NCBI RefSeq assembly: GCF_003417465.1
Contig: NZ_QVMV01000012.1
Location: 60,963 to 124,962 of the forward strand
Direction: 5' to 3'
Origin: Wenzhouxiangella sp. 15190
GTDB lineage: Bacteria > Pseudomonadota > Gammaproteobacteria > Xanthomonadales > Wenzhouxiangellaceae
Length of the DNA stretch: 64,000 bases
Both the position numbers and the translations under genes were made by a program. The stretch's first letter is position 1, and each line of letters opens with the position of its first letter. Positions 1 through 9,817 of this stretch are shown here, in pieces. The notes under the pieces are model-generated. The model saw only the letters and a list, made by a program, of their open reading frames with translations. It was not told the origin of the DNA and ran no database searches.

Positions 1-34
1 GGGACAACCACGATCCCGGTCGCGTGGACGTTGA

Positions 35-1409
35 TCAGGGCATAGTCGAGGACGACACGGCCTCCAGGATGTCACGCTTGATCAGGTCGGAGAGTGGCTT
101 GCCCGGAGAAAGCTGATCGAGACTGTCGCTACGGGCACGCGGGCCGGGGAGCAGGCCATACCAGCCGTTCTTGCCCGCGGCCTTGGCGGCATACAGGGCG
201 CGGTCGGCCAGACCGGCACCCATCGCGGGCTCGACACCGTTGGCTACCAGCAGGAACTCTTCCCCGCCCCAGCGAACCAGGATGTCCTGCTGCCTGCAGA
301 ACCGGTCCAGTCTTCGGTTGCTGTGATGCAGCTTTTCGTTGAGAATTTCGAGTTCCGCCGTGCGCTTGGCGACCTGCCGATGCAGAATCTCGACCTGGCG
401 GCGCTTGTAATGCATGTTCCGGCGCACCCGCCAGACGATCAAGGCGAGCAGCATCACCAGGAGCACCCCGTAAAGCGCGTAGGCCACCGGATGAAGCCAC
501 AGCGGCGGCGTCAACACCATGGTTAACTCGCTCTGGTTGCCGAAACGGCCATCCCGGCCGGCTGCTTCGATGCGAAGCCGGTAGCTGCCCGGCGCCAGGT
601 AGTTGACCGAGAATTCCGCCTGAGCGCCGTTGACTTGAACCCAGTCGTCATGCAATCCCTCCACCCGGTAACGCAGCCGGGCGGCGCTGGGTGCATTGAA
701 ATCCAGCGCCACCATGCGCAGCGCGAAGATGCGCTGACGATGGTCCAGGCGGAGTTCACGGGCATATGGCAGGGATGCATCCAGGCCGGCGAACGGTTCC
801 AGCAAGCCGATCTCGCGGTGCATGACGGTGAGTCCATCGACGACCGGCTGCGCCGCCGGGCTGTCGAATGAGAAGGCCGAGCTCTTGACCGAATCGACCC
901 CGGCAACGCCGGTCCGCCACTACCCATTAACGGCCGTCGAATCTGACCAGCCCGATCAGGCCATCCCGGGAAATCAGGTTGCTGACGCTCCGGTCGGCCA
1001 GATCGATCACCTCGACGCCGGCATCATTGCTACCCATCCAGAGCCGCTTATGCTGGTCGACAGTCAGCACGTCCATCGTGGAACTGACAAGGCTTTCGGG
1101 ATCTCCCGGTTCCCGTCGCAGCACGTCGAAGTAGTGTCCATCGAAACGGTGCAGTCCTTCCTGGGTGCCGAACCACAACAACCCGTTGGAATCCTCAGCC
1201 AGACTGATCACGCTCGACTGCGCCAGCCCCTCATCCAGCCCGTAGGACTCGACTGCCAGGGTTCGCTCCGGCGGAAGTTCGGTGGCGTCATCGGCTGCAA
1301 CAATGATGCCGGTCAGCGCGAGCAGGGCCGCAGTCAGCAGGAGACGAGGACCAAGAGCGACTAAGCAGGCAAAACGTATGGGTCGTCTGCTATCTATTTG
1401 AAAATGCAA
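35..1409 (-). pseudogene. Decayed propeller/Y_Y_Y/GGDEF sensor diguanylate cyclase
   Basis: This is the remnant of a large membrane sensor that would have made cyclic di-GMP. The N-terminal part (1409 down to 927) has a signal-like hydrophobic stretch followed by about two regulator-propeller repeats (LAEDSNGLLWFGTQEGLHRF type), then a stop. After a frame change the sequence resumes with a Y_Y_Y domain, one membrane helix (around LYGVLLVMLLALIVW), a coiled coil and a GGDEF domain. The RWGGEEF motif survives. About 75 residues before it, including the metal-binding Asp region, and about 60 residues after it are missing, although the frame is kept. Intact relatives are about 1000 residues; here most of the propeller is gone as well. 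It is very unlikely to be active. Confidence 0.8.
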
Positions 1410-1516
1410 GCCAAATTCGGGGCGGCGGGGGGTGCATTCCGTAAAGTTTACCGTCTAATGGCGCTCAAGAGCCAATCACAAACTTACGCAGTCATCTCAC
1501 CACCCACTATTTCATG

Positions 1517-3400
1517 TTATTTCAACCAGCGATCCATCCAGTCCTCGAGTCGAGAGTAAAGATCGACACGGTTTTGCGGACTGCGGAACCGATGTGGCTC
1601 TCCTGGGTAACTGTGGCTTTCGAACACCTTGTCTTGACGTTGCAGGGCGTCGACCGCCATTTCGAACTGGTTGAAGGGCGCGCGGGCGTCCGCCTCGCCA
1701 TGCATGAGCAAAATCGGAGTTTCCACCTGGGCAATCCGCGTAACGGAATTGCTGCGTGCATAGACTTCGGGGCGGTCCTCCGGCGGCCCGCCGTGCCCCT
1801 CGGAGGTGAACAGCCGACCCAGACGGTCCGCCGACTTGTAAGCATCTGCCCAGTCGTAAATCCCGGCCATCGGCACGGCGGCATCGAAGGCCTCAGGGGC
1901 CCGGGTGACCGCAGCCAGGCTCATGATGCCGCCATAGCTGTAGCCGTAGATGCCAACCTTGCCACTGGACCAGGGCTGCTCACGGATGAAGTTGGCAGCT
2001 GCCGCAGCATCGTGTGCCTGATCGTCGGCCCAGTGGTGGACAGCCATGTCCTGGAAGGCTTGGCCGAAACCGGAGCCCCCTCGGTAGTTAATGGCCAGGA
2101 CGACATATCCTTGATGCGCCAGACGCTGTTCCACGAGATTCAGTCCATTGTAGTAGGAGTTGGTGCCTCCGCCGTGGACCTGCACCAGTGCCGGATACTT
2201 TGTGGCGGGCGAAAAATCCGGCGGCGTAAACAGGAAAGCCTGGATGTAGTGACCGCCCAGGCTGCGATAGCTAATCACGTCGGGTGCTTTCACTCCCTGC
2301 CAGTCGGTTGATACCGCCGTCAGTTGATCGGTGCGGCCGCCTGCTTTCGGTAGCCGGTCGACCTCGCGGCCGCGCGTCGGCGTGGAACGGATGAAGATGA
2401 ATTCTCCGGCGCCTTCGGTCGCATCAAATCCGTGGATCAGTCCCCCCATGTTGCTTACTTGTGTGGCGACGCCGCCGGAGGCCGGCACGCGCCACAGGTC
2501 CAGCTCGCCGCGTAAATGATTCGGAAAAAACAACTCCGATCCGTCCCGGGACCACTGCGGCTGATTCATGGCCATCGCGTGGACCTGCATCTCGATTCGG
2601 CGTTCGTCACCGGAGGCAGCATCGATCACGTACAGGTCCGACAAATCCCCGTACCAGAATTCGTCCTTGGCGGTTGCGAAAACGGCGATCCTTCTGCCGT
2701 CGGGCGACCAGGCCGGCGCCGCACGTCCCATCACGGTACCGGACAGCTTGCGTTCATTCCCGGACTCGACATCCACCAGCCAGAGGTCGTCATCCCAGTA
2801 ATCGGCCTTGTTGGAGAAATAGGCGATTTTCTTTCCGTCCGGAGACCAGGCGTGTCCCAAACGGGCTTCTTCCACCGTCATGGACTCTCGGGTCAGTTGC
2901 TTTGGCTTACCCGAATCGTTGGTGTTGACCAGCCAAATATCCTGATGCCCGGACCGCGTGCTGTAGAAAGCGATCCTATGGCCATCCGGAGAAGGTTTTG
3001 GGGCTCGTACGTCATTACCATCATTCGTAAGACGCACGGGGTTTTGTGAATCAACATCGACAACCCACAGATCGCTGTCACCGACATAGACGATTCGTTC
3101 ACCGTCCGCGAACCACCTCGGCGATGTGCCCGTCACCCATTTCGAGAGGTTTTCCGTATCGTGCGACAGCAGATAGATGCCCTGCTTGTCCGGGGTCTCC
3201 AGCACTGCGGCGACATGAGCTCCATCCGGCGATATGCGCGCCTCCATCACACCGTCATGCCCGGTGGCACGACAGACATCAGTGCGGCAGATGTTTTCCC
3301 AGGAAAGCGCTTCCTCTCCGGTACTCCCCGTCGTCGGGATGAAAACAGCCACAAGGCACAGCAATGGAAGGATGTGCGGGCGGACAAGAATCAGGGACAT
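1517..3400 (-). CDS. Secreted S9 family (prolyl oligopeptidase-type) peptidase
   Basis: This is a serine peptidase expected to cleave peptides outside the cytoplasm. The N-terminus is a signal peptide (hydrophobic LPLLCLVAVF). Residues of about 40-370 carry WD40/TolB-like propeller repeats (repeated SPDG motifs), and the C-terminal third is an alpha/beta-hydrolase domain. The catalytic triad is visible: Ser near 488 in GYSYGG, Asp near 571 in HGEAD and His near 603 in GEPHRF. The start at 3400 is preferred because a GGAG lies 9 bases upstream and it opens directly into the signal peptide; a longer TTG-initiated frame to 3493 has neither. It stands alone, divergent from the FAD dehydrogenase operon. 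The exact substrate (dipeptidyl or acylaminoacyl type) cannot be told. Confidence 0.9.
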   Translation of the reverse strand: MSLILVRPHILPLLCLVAVFIPTTGSTGEEALSWENICRTDVCRATGHDGVMEARISPDGAHVAAVLETPDKQGIYLLSHDTENLSKWVTGTSPRWFADGERIVYVGDSDLWVVDVDSQNPVRLTNDGNDVRAPKPSPDGHRIAFYSTRSGHQDIWLVNTNDSGKPKQLTRESMTVEEARLGHAWSPDGKKIAYFSNKADYWDDDLWLVDVESGNERKLSGTVMGRAAPAWSPDGRRIAVFATAKDEFWYGDLSDLYVIDAASGDERRIEMQVHAMAMNQPQWSRDGSELFFPNHLRGELDLWRVPASGGVATQVSNMGGLIHGFDATEGAGEFIFIRSTPTRGREVDRLPKAGGRTDQLTAVSTDWQGVKAPDVISYRSLGGHYIQAFLFTPPDFSPATKYPALVQVHGGGTNSYYNGLNLVEQRLAHQGYVVLAINYRGGSGFGQAFQDMAVHHWADDQAHDAAAAANFIREQPWSSGKVGIYGYSYGGIMSLAAVTRAPEAFDAAVPMAGIYDWADAYKSADRLGRLFTSEGHGGPPEDRPEVYARSNSVTRIAQVETPILLMHGEADARAPFNQFEMAVDALQRQDKVFESHSYPGEPHRFRSPQNRVDLYSRLEDWMDRWLK

Positions 3401-3588
3401 TTCGATGGGCTCCAAATACGACATATAAAAAAGTCGAGTTTGCAGGGTACCACTCGGGACAGGAAACACCGCGATCGGCGGCGGTATCTTCAAACAAGCT
3501 GCACCGCGTCCCGTTGTACACTTGGTTGCATGTTGCGTTCCAGTCCCTGCGGTTTATTGCCCTTGGCAGCTGATTCGGGTACTCGGGT

Positions 3589-5202
3589 ATGAGTGCTCCG
3601 GCCACATCGGATGTGCTGGTCATTGGCGGCGGGCTAGCCGGGATCGTCACCGCGCTGGAGTGCTTGCGCAACGGGCAGTCGGTCACGCTGGTCGATCGCG
3701 ATCGGCCCGAGCGTTTCGGCGGTCTGGCGCTGTGGGCCTTCGGCGGGATGGCTCTGGTCGGTACGCCGCTGCAGGCCAGAAAGAAGATTCCCGATAACCC
3801 CGAGATCGCGTACCGCGACTGGTTGCGTTTCGGCGAGCTCGATCCGCGTGACCACTGGTCGCTGGCCTGGGCCCGTCATTACGTGGAGCGGTCGCGGGCC
3901 GATGTCCACGATTGGCTGCTGGATGAAGGGTTGAAGTTCCTGCCGGCAGTCAACTGGGTCGAACGTGGCCGCTTCGGCGAGGGCAATTCCGTGCCGCGCT
4001 ACCACATCGTGTGGGGCACCGCGCGCGAACTCGCCCGGCGCATGATCCAGCTTTTGCACGAATCCGATTCCGGTGGCCGCCTGACCCTGCTGCACGAGCA
4101 TCGCGTCACGGCACTGCTGCACAGCGCCGGCCGGGTTTCCGGCGCGCTGGCCGTCAATGAGCGCGACAGTCGCGAAACGCACCTCGAGGCGGCGAACGTG
4201 GTACTGGCCACCGGCGGCCTCAACGGCAGCCACGACCAGGCGCGCGCCAACTGGCCCCGACATCGCCCGCGGCCGAAGACCATGCTCAACGGCGCCCATC
4301 CCTTTGCCGATGGCCGCCTGCAGCGCTTCGTGGCCAACGAGCTCGACGGTCGCATCGTCAATGCCGGGGAGATGTGGAACTACGCCGCTGGTTTTTCGCA
4401 TCCCTTTCCGCATTTCGAAGGCCACGGCCTGTCGGCCGTTCCCTGCAAGTCGGCGCTGTGGCTGGACCACCGCGGCCGCCGCATCGGCCCCGAGCCGCTG
4501 GTGACCGGCTTCGACACGCACTGGCTGTGCCGCCGCGTGGCCGAGCAGGAAAAACCCTGGACCTGGCACCTGCTCAATCGGCGGATCGCCCTGAAGGAGT
4601 TCGCCATTTCCGGGGCAGAGCACAATCACTCCATCCGCGAAAAGCGTTTTCCCGCGTTCCTCGCAGAACTGCTGCTCGGCAACAAGCGCCTGTACGAGCA
4701 GATGCAGCGTGAATGCGATGAGTTCCTGGTCGATGACACGCTGGGCGGGCTCGCCGGGAAGATGAACCAGCTCACGCGATCGCACGATATCGACCCGGCA
4801 TTGCTGGAAGCGACGGTCGACGACTTCGACGCCAACTTCGCCCATCGCGATGCCCTGCAAAACGACGATCAGATCCGCCGCATCCTGCACGCCCGTCAGT
4901 GGGGCCCGGACCGGCTCCGCACCTGCCGGCCCGCGCCGCTGAAAAAGAAAGGGGCGGGCCCGTTCATCGCGGTGCGCATGCAGCTGGTCACCCGCAAGAG
5001 CCTGGGTGGGCTTCGCACCGACCTGGAAAGCAGGGTGCTCGACGCTTCGGGCGAGGCGATTCCGGGGCTTTACTGCGTGGGCGAGGCGGCCGGTTTCGGC
5101 GGCGGCGGAGCCAACGGCAAGCGCTCGCTCGAAGGCACCTTTCTGCCCGGATGCATTCTCACCGCGCAGGCCGCGGCGCGTTCGATCCGTTCCGGCGGCT
5201 GA
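3589..5202 (+). CDS. FAD-binding dehydrogenase (fumarate reductase/KstD-like flavoprotein)
   Basis: This is a flavoprotein dehydrogenase of the FAD_binding_2 group, 537 residues, a normal length. The Rossmann dinucleotide motif VIGGGLAGIVTALE is at about residues 11-24, and the C-terminal FAD contact is seen in YCVGEAAGFGGGGANGKR. There is no signal peptide, so it is cytoplasmic. It is the first gene of a three-gene operon: the FMN hydroxyacid dehydrogenase starts 15 bases after its stop and a ThDP enzyme follows. The substrate is unknown. The family is often annotated as a putative ketosteroid or acyl dehydrogenase, and the operon suggests oxidation of the carbon skeleton of a 2-hydroxy or 2-keto acid. 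A long antisense frame covers it but is a GC-bias shadow. Confidence 0.85.
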   Translation: MSAPATSDVLVIGGGLAGIVTALECLRNGQSVTLVDRDRPERFGGLALWAFGGMALVGTPLQARKKIPDNPEIAYRDWLRFGELDPRDHWSLAWARHYVERSRADVHDWLLDEGLKFLPAVNWVERGRFGEGNSVPRYHIVWGTARELARRMIQLLHESDSGGRLTLLHEHRVTALLHSAGRVSGALAVNERDSRETHLEAANVVLATGGLNGSHDQARANWPRHRPRPKTMLNGAHPFADGRLQRFVANELDGRIVNAGEMWNYAAGFSHPFPHFEGHGLSAVPCKSALWLDHRGRRIGPEPLVTGFDTHWLCRRVAEQEKPWTWHLLNRRIALKEFAISGAEHNHSIREKRFPAFLAELLLGNKRLYEQMQRECDEFLVDDTLGGLAGKMNQLTRSHDIDPALLEATVDDFDANFAHRDALQNDDQIRRILHARQWGPDRLRTCRPAPLKKKGAGPFIAVRMQLVTRKSLGGLRTDLESRVLDASGEAIPGLYCVGEAAGFGGGGANGKRSLEGTFLPGCILTAQAAARSIRSGG

Positions 5203-5217
5203 ACTGGAGGCGACGCC

Positions 5218-6381
5218 ATGATTCGACAGCTTCCGGCCACGATCGAGGACTTCCGCAGACTGGCACGACGGCGACTGCCGCGCTTCCTCTACGACTACTA
5301 CGCCGGCGGCGCCGGCCGGGAACGAACCCTGGCGGCCAATGCCCACGACTGGGACTCGGTGAAGCTCAGACAACGCGTGCTCGTCGACGTCGAACAGATC
5401 GATACCGGCACGACGCTGGCCGGCGAGGACTGCGCCATGCCCCTGGTTTTAGCGCCGATCGGCCTGGGTGGCATGGCGGCGCGCCGCGGCGAGGTGCAGG
5501 CGCTTCGAGTGGCCGAGGCCAACCGGGTGCCGTTCACCCTCTCGACGGTGGGTATTTGCGGCATCGACGAGCTTACCGGGGCCGCGAGCCGGCCGTTCTG
5601 GTTCCAGCTTTACATGATCCGCGACCGGGGGATCGTCGAGGCGGTCATCGACCGGGCCTGGGCGGCTGGCTGCCGGACCCTGGTCTTTACCGTGGATCTG
5701 CCCATGCCCGGTCCGCGCCATCGCGATACCCGCAACGGCATGGCCGTTCCGGGCCTGCGCCCCAAGCTGTTGAAGATCGGGCAGGTGCTCGCGCGTCCCG
5801 GCTGGATCTGGAACGTGGCCCTGCGCGGCCGGCCGATGAGCCTGGGGAGCATGAGCCCGTATGTTCATGCCGCCAGCGACCCCGACTCGTTCCGGAAATG
5901 GATCGACACCCAGTTCGACCGCAGCGTCATTTGGGCCGATATCGAGTGGCTGCGCCAGAAATGGAAGGGCCGCCTGATCCTCAAGGGCATTCTCGACGCG
6001 GCCGACGCCGAACGCGCGATGGCGATCGGCGCCGACGGCATCGTCGTCTCAAACCACGGCGGTCGCCAGCTCGATGGCGTTGCCTCGACCGCTACCAAGT
6101 TGCCGGAAATCGTTCGCGTCGTGGATGACCGGATCGAGGTGCTGGTCGACGGCGGCATCTGCGGCGGGATCGACGTCTACCGCGCCCTCGCCCTGGGGGC
6201 CGACGGTGTATTGATCGGCCGCGCATGGGTGTGGGCCCTGGCCGCGGCCGGCCAGCCCGGATTGCAGCAGCTGCTGGCCGGTATCCAAGAGGAACTGCGC
6301 CTGGCCATGGCACTGACTGGCGTGACCCGGCTCGAGGAGATCGGCCCGCACTGTCTCGACCCGGGCCCGCCGGAAACCTGA
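5218..6381 (+). CDS. lldD: FMN-dependent alpha-hydroxy acid dehydrogenase (LldD/mandelate dehydrogenase family)
   Basis: This enzyme oxidises a 2-hydroxy acid to the 2-keto acid with FMN; electrons probably pass to the respiratory chain. It has 387 residues, typical of the family. The family signature SNHGGRQLDG contains the catalytic His near residue 280 and the substrate-binding Arg near 283. Further FMN contacts are seen in LVDGGI and GADGVLIGR. The start is supported by GGAGGCGACGCC just upstream. It lies 15 bases after the FAD dehydrogenase and 16 bases before the ThDP enzyme. L-lactate is the default substrate. The downstream decarboxylase/carboligase-like gene makes mandelate-type, glycolate or branched hydroxyacids real alternatives, so the symbol reflects family rather than proven substrate. 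Confidence 0.85.
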   Translation: MIRQLPATIEDFRRLARRRLPRFLYDYYAGGAGRERTLAANAHDWDSVKLRQRVLVDVEQIDTGTTLAGEDCAMPLVLAPIGLGGMAARRGEVQALRVAEANRVPFTLSTVGICGIDELTGAASRPFWFQLYMIRDRGIVEAVIDRAWAAGCRTLVFTVDLPMPGPRHRDTRNGMAVPGLRPKLLKIGQVLARPGWIWNVALRGRPMSLGSMSPYVHAASDPDSFRKWIDTQFDRSVIWADIEWLRQKWKGRLILKGILDAADAERAMAIGADGIVVSNHGGRQLDGVASTATKLPEIVRVVDDRIEVLVDGGICGGIDVYRALALGADGVLIGRAWVWALAAAGQPGLQQLLAGIQEELRLAMALTGVTRLEEIGPHCLDPGPPET

Positions 6382-6397
6382 AACAAGGAGATCGACT

Positions 6398-8059
6398 ATG
6401 CCCAACGGCGCCCAAGCCCTGATGCAGACCCTGGCCGATGCCGGCATCGAGGTGTGCTTCACCAATCCCGGCACCAGCGAGATGCATTTCGTCGCCGCCC
6501 TCGACGACGAGCCGCGCATGCGCGCGGTGCTGGCGCTGTTCGAGGGCGTTGCCACGGGCGCCGCCGACGGCTACGCGCGCATGGCCGACAAGCCGGCCGC
6601 CTCACTGCTGCACTTGGGCTGCGGGTTGGGCAACGGCCTGGCCAACCTGCACAACGCGCGCAAGGGCAAGGTTCCGGTGGTCAATATCGTCGGCGACCAC
6701 GCCACCTACCATCAGCCGCTGGACGCCCAGTTGCAGTCCGACATCGAGACCGTCGCGCGCAATGTTTCACCCAACTTCGTACGCAGCTCGCGACGGACCG
6801 AAGACCTTTGCCGAGACGCGGTCGACGCCATCGCCGCGGCTGTCGGCCCACCGGGGCAGGTCGCGACCCTGATCCTGCCGGCCGATGTGTCCTGGGGCGA
6901 GGGCGGGCAGCCTGCATCGCCGCCGACTGCGCCTGATCCCGAATCGGCCGACGAGAAGGCGGTCAACGCCGTTGCCGAGGCGATCCGAAGCGGCGGCAAA
7001 ACGGCGTTGCTGCTCGGTGGCCGTGCCCTGCGGGAAGGCGCCCTGCGGGAAGCCGCCCGAATCGCCGCCCACAGCGGCGTGAAGATCTTCTCCGAGGTCT
7101 TTCCGACCCGGCTGGAGCGGGGCGCCGGTCGCCCGCCGGTCGAGCGTATCGCCTACCTGGCCGAACTGGCCACCCTGCAGTTGTCGGCGTACGACCACCT
7201 GGTGCTCGTCGACGCCAAGGAACCGGTGTCCTTCTTCGCCTATCCCGGCAAGCCCAGCGAACTGGTGCCGGACAGCTGCAAGGTTCATACCCTCTGCGAC
7301 CCGGCGCAGGACAGCAAGGCCAGCCTGGAAAGACTGGCCACCGCGCTCGGCGCCGACCAGGCCGAACCCGAGCTTCAACAGGCCGGCCGGCCCGATCGCC
7401 CGCGTGGGCGCCTGAGTGCCGAGAAAGTATGCAAGGCGGTGGGTCATCTGTTGCCGGAGCGTGCCATCATCGTCGACGAGGCCAACACCTCGGGGCTGAT
7501 GCTGCCGGTGATGACCGCCGGTGCCCCCGCCCACGATTTGCTCACGCTGACCGGCGGGGCCATCGGCCAGAGCCTGCCCAACGCGATCGGCGCGGCCATC
7601 GCCTGCCCGGACCGGCCGGTACTGGCGCTGGTCGGGGACGGCTCGGCCATGTACACCAACCAGGCCCTGTGGACCATGGCCCGCGAGAACCTCGATATCA
7701 CGGTAGTGGTTTTGGCCAACGCCGCCTATTCGATTCTCAACGTCGAACTCGAGCGAGTCGGCGCCCGCGACCGTGGCGGCGAGAAGGCGCGTGCCCAGCT
7801 CGACCTGACCGGCCCGAAGCTCGACTTCGCGCGCATGGCCCAAGGCATGGGCGTGCACGCGGTGCGTGCCGACACGGCCGAGGATTTCTGTCAGGCGATG
7901 GAATACGCCTTCGGGCAACCGGGCCCGCACCTGATCGAGGCGGTGATTCCCGAGTCGCTCAACCGGACCAAGCGCCGTGTCCTGCCCTGGCTGTTGCGCT
8001 CTCTGCCGCACATGCCGAAATCGATGGCCCGGGCACTCAAGCGTAAACTGGCGCCGTAG
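6398..8059 (+). CDS. Thiamine diphosphate-dependent acetolactate synthase-like enzyme
   Basis: This is a ThDP enzyme of the acetolactate synthase large subunit/benzoylformate decarboxylase superfamily, 553 residues. The order is an N-terminal pyrimidine-binding domain with the activating Glu at residue 49 (LALFEGVATGAADGY), a middle domain, and the PP-binding domain with GDG at about 413 and the metal-binding Asn near 441 (LANAAYSI). No small regulatory ilvN-like subunit gene follows, so a role in branched-chain biosynthesis is unlikely. As last gene of the operon with a 2-hydroxyacid dehydrogenase, a role in decarboxylating or ligating the 2-keto acid product is plausible. GGAG precedes the ATG. 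The substrate is not predictable by eye. Confidence 0.85.
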   Translation: MPNGAQALMQTLADAGIEVCFTNPGTSEMHFVAALDDEPRMRAVLALFEGVATGAADGYARMADKPAASLLHLGCGLGNGLANLHNARKGKVPVVNIVGDHATYHQPLDAQLQSDIETVARNVSPNFVRSSRRTEDLCRDAVDAIAAAVGPPGQVATLILPADVSWGEGGQPASPPTAPDPESADEKAVNAVAEAIRSGGKTALLLGGRALREGALREAARIAAHSGVKIFSEVFPTRLERGAGRPPVERIAYLAELATLQLSAYDHLVLVDAKEPVSFFAYPGKPSELVPDSCKVHTLCDPAQDSKASLERLATALGADQAEPELQQAGRPDRPRGRLSAEKVCKAVGHLLPERAIIVDEANTSGLMLPVMTAGAPAHDLLTLTGGAIGQSLPNAIGAAIACPDRPVLALVGDGSAMYTNQALWTMARENLDITVVVLANAAYSILNVELERVGARDRGGEKARAQLDLTGPKLDFARMAQGMGVHAVRADTAEDFCQAMEYAFGQPGPHLIEAVIPESLNRTKRRVLPWLLRSLPHMPKSMARALKRKLAP

Positions 8060-8109
8060 CGCGGGGGGAGTGTCAGTTCAGGAACCGGGCCCCACGATTC
8101 CGACGGGTG

Positions 8110-9471
8110 TCATGATTCAGCGTGAAGCGCGGGCGGCAGCGGGATCGACCAGTACTCGCCGCGCGTCGTGTCGTACAGCGGTACACGGAGCGTCCGTCCT
8201 TCCGGACCAAAGCCGATATCGCGCGCCGGGCTCTTGAGGTCGTCGGGCCGGGCAGCAAGCAGTTCGGAAGGCGAACGTCCGTCGTCGGCGTGGCGACGCA
8301 TCCAGGCCAGGCTGCCGAGTACGCGCAGTTTGGCGCCATGGTCCTGAAGGCGGTGGCGGTAGTCGGTGTAGCTGGGCAAAGCAATCGAGTTCATCATGCA
8401 GCCGATGGAGTTTGCTACACAGGCAAAGCGCAGCATGCCTTGAGACGATGATTCGGGTATTTCACGCCGGTCGGCGCGTAGCCGGTCGCGTTCGGATTCG
8501 CCACAGAACGACCGGAGCTGCTTCGCACTCGTGCCCACCGTCGCTTCGGCGTCGAACAACAGCGGCCGGGAGAGTCGATCCAGGAAGCCGCCCTGGTCCA
8601 TGGGTTCCGGCAGATTTCTGATGCTGTTGGCCGACGTTTTGAATTCACCATACATCGCGTTGCAAATGGATACGTCGACGAAGCTTGGTGGCGCCAGGGC
8701 GTCGTCGCATGCCTCGGGAAGCGGCATGTCGACTGGCAGTTCGCCCAGCATTTTCGCAAGCATATGACCATGGTTGTCGGTTGAATTCGCGACGCTGATC
8801 AGGCGGGTAATCAGGTTGTCCGAATGCGCACCCAGCCGGCGCCAGGTGTTGATGTCGCGGCATGTGGCCGCCACCGCTTCCCGCTTTCGTCCCTGTGCGA
8901 ACGCGACTGCATGTCGGGTCCGAAGCAGGAATACGTTCTGATAGCTTGGGAGCGGCGTGTACACTCGGTACGGAAATTCGAATCGTACGTAGTCATAATC
9001 GCGAAGTGCTTCGATTCGATCGAGGAGCTTCTGGTTGCGTTCGACCAGTGCGGTATACGCTTCGAGTTCTTCGCGTACTCGCGCCAGGCAGTCATCCCCC
9101 CGAGGCCTGCAAAACCGTTCCCGATCTTCGGGGGTTGGCGTCAGGTCAGGGTAATCCTCGGCGACTGACTCGATTCCCCAGGTCTTGCCTTCATCCATAT
9201 TTGGATTGGCCGGTATCTCGGAGAAGCGACGAACATCCTCCGCCATCACCTCATCGAGACGATCTTCCGGCACATCACGCGCGAGCGTCCATAACAACGC
9301 AAATGCGTTCTCACCGGAAAAGTCGGGATGTTGTTCCATCTCGGCAATCGCCTCGCGCTGCGCCTCGGTCGGATACATCAGCCGTGAAACAGCCCAGGCG
9401 GCGATCACCAGAACCAGCAGCAATACAATAAAAACAAAACCCCACTTCAGGATTGTCCGGAGCACAGCCAT
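8110..9471 (-). CDS. Hypothetical single-pass membrane-anchored protein
   Basis: This 453-residue protein is not recognised. The N-terminus has one strong transmembrane or uncleaved signal helix (residues about 10-30, FVFIVLLLVLVIAAW); the rest looks soluble, presumably periplasmic, and mostly helical with several cysteines (pairs near CRPRGDDC and in the C-terminal half), which would fit disulfides outside the cytoplasm. The ATG at 9471 is preferred over a TTG five codons upstream; neither has a strong ribosome binding site. It is convergent with the ThDP operon and separated from the LigD operon by about 350 bases, so the context gives no hint of function. Confidence 0.7.
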   Translation of the reverse strand: MAVLRTILKWGFVFIVLLLVLVIAAWAVSRLMYPTEAQREAIAEMEQHPDFSGENAFALLWTLARDVPEDRLDEVMAEDVRRFSEIPANPNMDEGKTWGIESVAEDYPDLTPTPEDRERFCRPRGDDCLARVREELEAYTALVERNQKLLDRIEALRDYDYVRFEFPYRVYTPLPSYQNVFLLRTRHAVAFAQGRKREAVAATCRDINTWRRLGAHSDNLITRLISVANSTDNHGHMLAKMLGELPVDMPLPEACDDALAPPSFVDVSICNAMYGEFKTSANSIRNLPEPMDQGGFLDRLSRPLLFDAEATVGTSAKQLRSFCGESERDRLRADRREIPESSSQGMLRFACVANSIGCMMNSIALPSYTDYRHRLQDHGAKLRVLGSLAWMRRHADDGRSPSELLAARPDDLKSPARDIGFGPEGRTLRVPLYDTTRGEYWSIPLPPALHAES

Positions 9472-9817
9472 AAAACCGACACACAATTGGAATCGGTCAG
9501 TACTCTAGCAAATCAACAGAATCGGCGGCCCGCCAAACAACCAGGAGCTGAACGAGTCTTTATCGGGAAACGAAACCGTCATCTAGCGCAATGTGAAGGT
9601 CACCTAGCTCGGGGTCGAACCGTGGCACGTCAGAATAGAGTGGCGACGTGAGCGTGCCGAAGCGCAAGCTGCACAAGGAGCTGCGGTTCTGGTTCGACGA
9701 GGAAGGGATCGTGGCCGACTATCAGCTGGAACAGCGACGCGAACGACCGAGCAGACGCCGAGCACCCAAGCGGCCTTGTGCTATCGTGCAGGGGACGCTC
9801 CGCACGAGGGTGCAAAC
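9472..9817. other. Divergent intergenic region with a possible gene remnant
   Basis: This 346-base gap separates two divergent genes and should hold the promoters for both. From 9648 a GTG frame on the plus strand reads as a charged 40-residue peptide (ELRFWFDEEGIVADYQLEQR) before running into the LigD phosphoesterase start in another frame. It resembles the last strand and tail of a small lipoprotein and may be a fragment, but I cannot confirm it. No repeat or RNA structure was recognised here. Confidence 0.35.

Noticed and set aside
3634..5373. A 579-codon open frame antisense to the FAD dehydrogenase.
   Set aside because: High GC and codon bias of the real gene open the opposite frame; the peptide shows no domain and the plus-strand gene is unmistakable.
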